This document shows, piece after piece, positions 58,313 through 64,000 of a stretch of 64,000 nt of DNA; the stretch's first letter is position 1; each line of letters opens with the position of its first letter. This DNA comes from Candidatus Anammoximicrobium sp. Lineage in GTDB: Bacteria > Planctomycetota > Planctomycetia > Pirellulales > Pirellulaceae. Both the position numbers and the translations under genes were made by a program. The stretch covers positions 1-64,000 of the forward strand of contig JAAYYU010000309.1 of NCBI GenBank assembly GCA_012515235.1, in the 5' to 3' direction. The notes under the pieces are model-generated. The model ran no database searches. It was not told the origin of the DNA and worked only from the letters and a program-made list of their open reading frames with translations.

Positions 58313-61105
58313 ATGAACGACTGGGAGAAGTCCCAAGATCAACTTCTGGCTGAGTTGGAGAGCATGCGGCAGCGGATCGGTGAGTTGGAGACGCAGTTGG
58401 CCCTCTGCCAGCAAGCGGAAGCGGACGATCGGCAAATCAAGAACAGCCTGCCCGTTCTGGTCGCCACGGCGGGTTTGGACGGTTACTACCGGAAAGTGAA
58501 CGCCGCCTTCGAGCAGATTTTGGGTTGGTCCGAGCAGGAATCGCTTTCTCGGCCGTTCATCGAGTTCATTGTTCCGGAAGACCGGACGCTGGCGGCCAAA
58601 GCCTTGGCGGGCATGAGATCCGGCGAGCCGGCGATCAACGTCGTCGATCGAAACATCTGCAAGGACGGGTCGTATCGCTGGATCAACTGGGTGGTGATCC
58701 CCGTGCCGGGCCGGGACGTCGTGTTTGGAATCGGCCAGGACATTACCGAACAGAGGCGGATCGAGTTGATGCTGCGGGAGAGTGAAGATCGGTTCCGCAG
58801 GATTTTCGACGAAGGGCCGCTGGGGGTATCCCTGGCGGATCTGGACGGCCGCATTCAGCAGATCAATCGGCGTTTTTGCGCCCTGTTAGGCTACTCCGAG
58901 CGGGAAATGGTCGAGCTTGGCGTCACGGGCGTTTCTCATCCCGACGACAACCAACTCGATGCGCAACTGTCGGAACGTCTGGCGGCTGGCGAAATCCCTT
59001 TTTACACCATCGCCAAACGCTTTCTTTGCAAAGACGGCCGGGTGATCTGGGGTCAGGTGACCGTTTCGCTGCTGCGCAACGCCGAGGGCCAGCCCACCCA
59101 CTTCATCGGGATGGTCGAAGACATCACCGGACGCAAGCGGGCGGAGGAGGAACTGCAGCTGGCCAAGAACCGGCTGGAGCAGCGCGTCGTCGAGCGGACG
59201 AGCGAACTGACGACGGCCAACGAACTGCTGCAAGCGGAAGTGGCCCACCGGCGACAAGCGGAGCAGGCCGTGCGGGACAGTGAGGAACGGCTGACCTTTG
59301 CCCTGGAAGCCAGCGGGATTGGGGCCTGGGACGCGGATCTGTCGGCGCGTACGTCCCGCTGTTCGACCGAATACGCCCGCATTTTCGGCTACGACGCGCT
59401 GCCGCCTTCCTGGAATTTCGAGAGCTTCCTGCAGCACGTGCTGCCGGAGGACCGGGAAGCCATCAACCGGCAAATCGGGCAGTCGCTCGCGGCGCAGGGG
59501 GATTACGATTTTGAGTGTCGGATCCGCCGCCCCAGCGGAGAAATCCGCTGGATTTGGGTCGCCGGCCGCCATCGTCCCGAACCCAGCGGCAAGCCCCGGC
59601 ACAGGGCCGGGATCGTCCAGGATATCACGGAACGCAAACGAGCCGAAGAAGCGATCCGGCAGAGCGAGGCGAAGTACCGGGCACTCGTCGAGTCGTCGCC
59701 CGACGCTGTGGTCGAAGCGGATCTCCAGGGCCGCATCATCTTCGCCTCGCGGCGAGCCGCCGAGCAACACGGCTTGGATCAGCCCGCCGATTTGGTGGGG
59801 CATCCCGCCACAGACTATGTGGCCGGGGCGGACCGAGACCGGTTCAGGGCGAGTCTCGACCGTTTGATCGAAGACGATGTCCACAGGAACCTCGAGTATT
59901 CGTTTTCGCGACACGACGAAAGCACGTTCAATGCCGAACTCTGCTCGGCCGTCATCCGGGACGCTGAGGGAAAGCCGGAGACGTTGATGGCCGTCTATCG
60001 GGACATCACCGAACGCAAGCAGACCCAAGAAATGTTGCGTCAGACCTGCGAAGAGCTTCGCGCCAGCCGCGAGCGGTTCGAGTTGGTGGTCCGCGGATCC
60101 GGCGCCGGCATCTGGGATTGGGATCTCCGGACGGGAATCGTGTATTACTCGTCCCGCTGGAAAACACTGTTCGGCTACGAAGAGCACGAGATCGGCGATT
60201 GCTTCGAGGCCTGGGCGCGGCTGCTGCACCCCGACGAGCGGGACAGGATCGTCAGGCTTCAAGAGGAATTCCTGGCGGGCACCTCAGAGACGCTCACCGC
60301 CGAGTACCGTTTGCGTCACAAAGACGGCACGTACCGCTGGATCGTCGCTCGCGGCATCGCGGTGCGTGACGAGCGAGGAAAAGCGTGCCGGCTGGTCGGG
60401 TCTCATACGGATATCACCGATCGCAAACTGGCGGAGGAGAAAGTCAAGGCCGAGCAGCGGGCCCTACGCCGCATGGTCCAGGCGGGCGACCGGGAACGCC
60501 GCTTGATTACCTACGAACTCCACGATGGCGTGGCGCAGCAGCTGCTTGGGGCCATGTTGCAGTTTGAATCGCAGAGTTTCGGGGGACGGAAGTCGCCAGC
60601 AGGGGAAGCCTATCGGGAAGCCATGGAGGGTTTGCGCCACGCCTCGTCGGAACTGCGCCGAGTGATGAATTGGCTGCGGACCCCCGTGCTGGACAAGTTC
60701 GGTGTCGCCGAAGCGCTGGAGGACGTGGCGGCCCAGCTGCGGCTGCCACCCGGTGCGCCGAAAATCGAGTATCGCCACGATGTCCAGTTCGAGCGGTTGG
60801 AGCCGACGCTGGAAAACTCGCTGTTCCGCATCGCCCAGGAAGCGATGATCAATGCCTGCCGCCACAGCCAGAGCAAGAAGATCCGTGTGAAGCTCATTCA
60901 GAAAGACGGCGAGGTGATCTTGGAGGTCCGCGACGGAGGGATCGGGTTTGACCCGGAGGCGGTTCCGCCGAACCGTTTTGGGCTGGAAGGGATCCGGGAA
61001 CGGACTCGAATCCTGGGCGGAAGACTGAGCATCAAGAGCGAACCGGGAAAAGGAACCGTGATCCGCGTCGCGTTTCCCATCATCGAAGCGACGGGCCAGG
61101 AGTAG
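58313..61105 (+). CDS. Five-PAS soluble sensor histidine kinase, NarL class
   Basis: 930 residues with no membrane helix, so cytoplasmic. After a short coiled coil come five PAS/PAC domains (about 45-155, 160-285, 325-450, 455-580 and 595-720), several with the PAC ending DITERK or DITGRK, and one coiled-coil linker (about 285-320, LEQRVVERTSELTTANELL). The HisKA_3 dimerisation helix has the phosphorylated H737 in YELHDGVAQQ, followed by the ATPase domain with NACRHSQSKKI, VRDGGIGFDPE and FGLEGIRERTRILGG. This is the DesK/NarX class, usually paired with a LuxR-type regulator. None is adjacent, and the sigma-54 activator in the window is of a different class. Ligands are unknown. Confidence 0.93.
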   Translation: MNDWEKSQDQLLAELESMRQRIGELETQLALCQQAEADDRQIKNSLPVLVATAGLDGYYRKVNAAFEQILGWSEQESLSRPFIEFIVPEDRTLAAKALAGMRSGEPAINVVDRNICKDGSYRWINWVVIPVPGRDVVFGIGQDITEQRRIELMLRESEDRFRRIFDEGPLGVSLADLDGRIQQINRRFCALLGYSEREMVELGVTGVSHPDDNQLDAQLSERLAAGEIPFYTIAKRFLCKDGRVIWGQVTVSLLRNAEGQPTHFIGMVEDITGRKRAEEELQLAKNRLEQRVVERTSELTTANELLQAEVAHRRQAEQAVRDSEERLTFALEASGIGAWDADLSARTSRCSTEYARIFGYDALPPSWNFESFLQHVLPEDREAINRQIGQSLAAQGDYDFECRIRRPSGEIRWIWVAGRHRPEPSGKPRHRAGIVQDITERKRAEEAIRQSEAKYRALVESSPDAVVEADLQGRIIFASRRAAEQHGLDQPADLVGHPATDYVAGADRDRFRASLDRLIEDDVHRNLEYSFSRHDESTFNAELCSAVIRDAEGKPETLMAVYRDITERKQTQEMLRQTCEELRASRERFELVVRGSGAGIWDWDLRTGIVYYSSRWKTLFGYEEHEIGDCFEAWARLLHPDERDRIVRLQEEFLAGTSETLTAEYRLRHKDGTYRWIVARGIAVRDERGKACRLVGSHTDITDRKLAEEKVKAEQRALRRMVQAGDRERRLITYELHDGVAQQLLGAMLQFESQSFGGRKSPAGEAYREAMEGLRHASSELRRVMNWLRTPVLDKFGVAEALEDVAAQLRLPPGAPKIEYRHDVQFERLEPTLENSLFRIAQEAMINACRHSQSKKIRVKLIQKDGEVILEVRDGGIGFDPEAVPPNRFGLEGIRERTRILGGRLSIKSEPGKGTVIRVAFPIIEATGQE

Positions 61106-61150
61106 CCGGGCTGCCGCGGGCCGGCCAAGGAAGGCCGGGAGCCGGCTTGC

Positions 61151-62533
61151 TTACCTGCCGGCCGGCAGCACGGGGCCAAGCAGGCGGTCGCGGGCCACGC
61201 CCGGCGGCTGCCCGTGGCGACTGTCGCGGGAGATCGGCACGTTGTCGCCCAGCACCAGCACTTCGTCGTTGCCCAGCGGGGCGGGCGCGGACCAGTCGCG
61301 GCCCAGGCCGCGCGGGTCCAAGTAGTGCAGGTCGCGGAACACCTGCAGGCGGCGGATGACGGCGGACAGTCCGCGCACAGCAATCCCCAACGGCTGTCGC
61401 TGGGCCCAAGCCCGCTCCTGTTCTCTGCGCAAGGCGGCCTCCGGCAAAGGCCCGTGCTCCGATGCCGCGTTCGCGGGACGTCCCGCTTCGTCGGCCAGCT
61501 CGCAGCGCCACCCAACCACGACGCGTTCGTCGACCGCCAAGACCACTTGCCGATCGTACAGCGCGAATTCCAACTCGACGTCTCGCGCGTACGCGGCCGC
61601 GGGCAGAGGCGCCGTGGCCACCAGCTGACTGCCGCGATACAGCTTCGCCTGCCGGGCGGGGAATTCGAGCGTCGCCCGGTACCAATCGTCGCCGTCGTAA
61701 CCGCGCAGCACCACGCTGCCGCGGTCGCCTTCCCATCGCAGGCGGGCGACCAGCAACAGATCCTGGACCCGATGCAACTGCCGCGACTCGTTCTGGTTGT
61801 AGCCGTAATTGTCCAGCACCGGGGACTCGTCGGTGCGAGGCAGCGGCGAGGCGAAACAGCGCCAGTGATGATAGACCAGCCAGGCGGAAAGCGGGATCGC
61901 CGACCCGGCGGCCGGGTTCGGCTCACCGGCCAGAGGCGTGTCCCACGGAGGGACCGGCGCCCGCCAGCGGGCGGGCAGTCGGCGGACGCCGGCTGGCTCA
62001 AAACCGTTGTCGTGCACGAGGATCGCGATGCGGCGGAATTGGTCGAGCGATTTGCGGACGATCTGCCCGTTGGCATAGAGATCGCCCCGGCGGATCGAAA
62101 GCTGTTCTCCGGGCAGTCCCACCACGCGTTTGACCTCCAGGTAATCGGGATCGCTGCGCGAGCGCAGAGCGACTACGTCCCAACGCTTCGGCCGTTGCCA
62201 CAGGCCGGCCCAACGATCGATCCACACCCGCTGGCCCACGTTCAGGACGGCACCGTGCAGATGTCGTTGGACAGCGCCGCAGTTTGGACAGACGACGCGC
62301 TCGTCCGCCGGTGGATGCTCCGCGTCGTAACGGCACGGGAACGCGCACTCGCCACAGCGCAAACCGAAATGCTCGCCCGGCAGATTCTCGGCCATCGACG
62401 CGCCGGAAATCCGCACGGGGCGAACCCAGCCTTGAAGCAAGCACAGCCGAACCGCGACCAAGGCGATCAGCACTCCTCCGGCAAAGGCGAACGTCTTCTG
62501 GGCGGACGGCAGAGTTGATTTCCTTTCCAGCAT
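61151..62533 (-). CDS. lepB: Signal peptidase I with two domain insertions
   Basis: 460 residues, much longer than typical LepB (about 190-325). One N-terminal helix (14-34) precedes the Ser/Lys catalytic core: S46 in ISGASMAENL, K135 in YLEVKRVVGLPGE, and the family box LGDNVPISRDSR (428-439). Two insertions are unusual: a zinc-ribbon-like segment (C60, C63, C82, C85) between Ser and Lys, and a jelly-roll-like region of about 240 residues (170-410) before the last box. The enzyme removes signal peptides at the outer face of the inner membrane. ATG 62533 was chosen over an earlier frame opening because it begins directly before the membrane helix. Confidence 0.9.
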   Translation of the reverse strand: MLERKSTLPSAQKTFAFAGGVLIALVAVRLCLLQGWVRPVRISGASMAENLPGEHFGLRCGECAFPCRYDAEHPPADERVVCPNCGAVQRHLHGAVLNVGQRVWIDRWAGLWQRPKRWDVVALRSRSDPDYLEVKRVVGLPGEQLSIRRGDLYANGQIVRKSLDQFRRIAILVHDNGFEPAGVRRLPARWRAPVPPWDTPLAGEPNPAAGSAIPLSAWLVYHHWRCFASPLPRTDESPVLDNYGYNQNESRQLHRVQDLLLVARLRWEGDRGSVVLRGYDGDDWYRATLEFPARQAKLYRGSQLVATAPLPAAAYARDVELEFALYDRQVVLAVDERVVVGWRCELADEAGRPANAASEHGPLPEAALRREQERAWAQRQPLGIAVRGLSAVIRRLQVFRDLHYLDPRGLGRDWSAPAPLGNDEVLVLGDNVPISRDSRHGQPPGVARDRLLGPVLPAGR

Positions 62534-63033
62534 CCTTCTGTCACCCCGTCTTTCTGCCCACCCCTTCCCTTTCGCCGCACATGCTTCTGCCGCCCTATTG
62601 AATGCAAGAGTCCGGCTGGCTGCAAGGGCCGCGGCTTTCGGCGAGCGGTCCCGCAGGTCAACCGGCACGCCTGGGCATCCGATTCACTCAGCCGCCGCCG
62701 CGCTCTTGCGCTTCGTCATCGCTGAAACGCGGGCTTGAACCACTGTGCCGAAGAGCGTCCGTCCCCGGTTTTTGCAGCGGAAACCGGCTTTCGCACCCAA
62801 CGGGATTTCGGCCTTCTTTGCGCCGTTGATGAAGTCACGGTTTCGGTCTTGGGGTCAGGCTTACAGAATTCAATTTGGGCCGAGCGTGGCCCCAGCTACA
62901 TGGTACGACCCTGCTCGGCCTAAATTGAATTCTGTAAGCCTGACCCCATTTCAAGGCTTGAAGACGCACTAGGAGCGTTTTTCGGCTTCGGGTAGAATCC
63001 GCCAATCCACTCAACCAGCCGGGAGACGTTTGT
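62534..63033. other. Divergent spacer with a palindrome
   Basis: 500 bases without a recognised gene, between signal peptidase (minus) and the Ycf48-like gene (plus). Its right half contains the large palindrome listed separately. A GGGAGA ribosome-binding site of the downstream gene lies at the end. Confidence 0.5.
62851..62947. repeat. Large palindrome, copy 2
   Basis: A 35-base arm (62851-62885) pairs almost perfectly with 62913-62947 around a 27-base centre. The outer arm contains GGGGTCAGGCTTACAG and the inner arm CAATTTGGGCCGAGC. The outer 15 bases match copy 1 at 57007, so both belong to one REP-like family. No transposase is near. Confidence 0.85.
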
Positions 63034-64000
63034 ATGCCAGGTCACGGAAGGCCAACGCGGATGGTCTTGCAGCCATTGCTAGCGGCGGTCGCCGCCTGGT
63101 TCGGCTGTGCGGCTTCCTCGCACGCTCAGGGCGTGCCCTGTCCCCAGGAATTTCTGCGGGATGCCGAGTTGTGCGACGTGCGTTTCATCGATCCCGACCG
63201 TGGCTGGGCCGTCGGCGATCGCGGGGCGATCTGGCGCACGGAAGACGGCGGCCGTCATTGGGTGCTGCAGGACTCGACCGTCACGTGCCGTCTGGAGTCG
63301 GTCTGGTTCTTGGACGACCAGGTCGGCTGGGCCGTGGGGGGCTGGACGCATCCCTACACACACAAGAGCAGCGGCGTGGTGCTGCGGACCCGGAACGGGG
63401 GCGAACGTTGGGAGCAAGTGCCGCGTCTGGCCCTGCCTGCGCTGCGGCGCGTCCGCTTCTTCGACTCGCGTCACGGCTGGGCGGCGGGCGGCGCGTCGGA
63501 ACTTTATCCTGCGGGCGTGCTGACGACCAGCGACGGCGGCCTCAGCTGGTCGTCGCTTCCCGCCCGCATGATTGGTCCGTGGTTGAGCGGAGATCTGTTT
63601 GACCCCCAGGCGGGAATCGTCGGCGGCAGCGAAGGCGTGCTGGCCCAGGTTTCCTCTACCGGCCTGGAGCCGATCGCTCCGGCTCGGCCGCAACTGCGTG
63701 CGATTCACAGCGTGCGGTGCCTGCCGGCACGGACGGCCGGGGCGGAAGCCGGGAGGCCTGGCGCGGCTGCCTCGCGGCGTCTGCAAGTCGGCTGGGCGGT
63801 GGGCGACGGAGGCTTGGCGATCCTGACCGTCGATGGCGGCCGTTCGTGGCAGTTGCCGGAGGGGCTGTTGCCGGAGGCCGGTGGCCAATTCGATTACCGG
63901 GCGTTGGCCGTCTTGGACGGCGATTGCTGGATTGCCGGCTCGCCGGGCACGTGCGTGTTTCACACCCCGGATGGCGGCCGAACCTGGGACTGTTTTCAGA
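63034..64000 (+). CDS. Secreted Ycf48-like beta-propeller protein, 3' end missing
   Basis: At least 322 residues, cut by the window edge with no stop. A signal peptide (MVLQPLLAAVAAWFGCAASS, from the second Met) precedes repeated Ycf48/BNR-type blades: DRGWAVGDRGAIWRTEDGG, DQVGWAVGGW, GVVLRTRNGGERWE, RHGWAAGG, VGWAVGDGGLAILTVDGG and CVFHTPDGGRTW. The repeated GWAVG and DGG.(S/T)W motifs define the family, which in cyanobacteria helps assemble photosystem II but in other bacteria has unknown secreted roles. The ATG at 63034 has GGGAGA seven bases upstream. The spacer before it contains a large palindrome. Confidence 0.88.
   Translation, partial: MPGHGRPTRMVLQPLLAAVAAWFGCAASSHAQGVPCPQEFLRDAELCDVRFIDPDRGWAVGDRGAIWRTEDGGRHWVLQDSTVTCRLESVWFLDDQVGWAVGGWTHPYTHKSSGVVLRTRNGGERWEQVPRLALPALRRVRFFDSRHGWAAGGASELYPAGVLTTSDGGLSWSSLPARMIGPWLSGDLFDPQAGIVGGSEGVLAQVSSTGLEPIAPARPQLRAIHSVRCLPARTAGAEAGRPGAAASRRLQVGWAVGDGGLAILTVDGGRSWQLPEGLLPEAGGQFDYRALAVLDGDCWIAGSPGTCVFHTPDGGRTWDCFQ

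Noticed and set aside
63030-63602. A 190-codon Arg-rich plus-strand frame at the right edge
   Set aside because: A different frame starting at 63034 encodes a signal peptide and Ycf48-like repeats and runs off the window; the Arg-rich frame is its shadow.

Overview
The window is a 64 kb, GC-rich chromosomal segment from a member of the Planctomycetes, most likely of the Pirellulales type. The evidence is a 7,560-residue LEPR-XLL giant extracellular protein with dockerin, GEVED and cadherin-like modules; secreted sulfatase and DUF1080 proteins; an archaeal-type formylmethanofuran:H4MPT formyltransferase; Flp-like mini-pilins; and a ubiquitin-like conjugation operon. No rRNA, tRNA, prophage, insertion sequence or convincing CRISPR array was seen.

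Left part (1-8.9 kb, all minus strand): an RlmI-type RNA methyltransferase, two paralogous Flp-pilin-like proteins, a membrane-anchored hypothetical protein, a polytopic membrane protein, a third and more canonical Flp pilin, and an orphan sigma-54 activator. A 1 kb divergent spacer follows, carrying a perfect hairpin and a good -10 box. From 8.9 to 31.6 kb lies one giant plus-strand gene: LEPR-XLL export motif, a metzincin-like domain without zinc ligands, PPC-like and beta-helix-like regions, a choice-of-anchor-L-like domain, about 14 'FEFD' modules, a split GEVED module, about 14 cadherin-like repeats and a dockerin. It ends at a strong terminator.

Middle part: an enlarged nucleoside diphosphate kinase (minus), then a HlyD/MacA adaptor and ABC ATPase pair (plus) lacking a local permease. 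Convergent to these, at 35.2-39.6 kb on the minus strand, is the highlight: a compact operon encoding a ubiquitin-like beta-grasp protein, an E2 with HPN motif and catalytic Cys, a ThiF/E1 activating enzyme, a JAMM peptidase with two C-terminal membrane helices, and a membrane-anchored RING-like protein. This is a complete predicted ubiquitin-like conjugation and removal pathway whose ligase-like and deconjugase members look membrane-bound. A perfect TATAAT box precedes the first gene. groES is transcribed divergently.

Right part (40-64 kb), mostly plus-strand housekeeping operons: a secreted alpha/alpha-toroid-like protein with cmk and plsC; nucleoside hydrolase and Ap4A phosphorylase; a secreted acidic protein (minus); a small conserved-looking protein with ftr; a nucleotide-sugar dehydrogenase, DUF1080 protein and sulfatase; thiC; an LplT-like transporter, SIS isomerase, ROK kinase and scpB; then YggS, DUF167 (apparently CTG-initiated) and a five-PAS histidine kinase. 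A signal peptidase I with two domain insertions (minus) and a secreted Ycf48-like protein cut by the window edge close the segment. Two large palindromes of one family lie at 57.0 and 62.9 kb.
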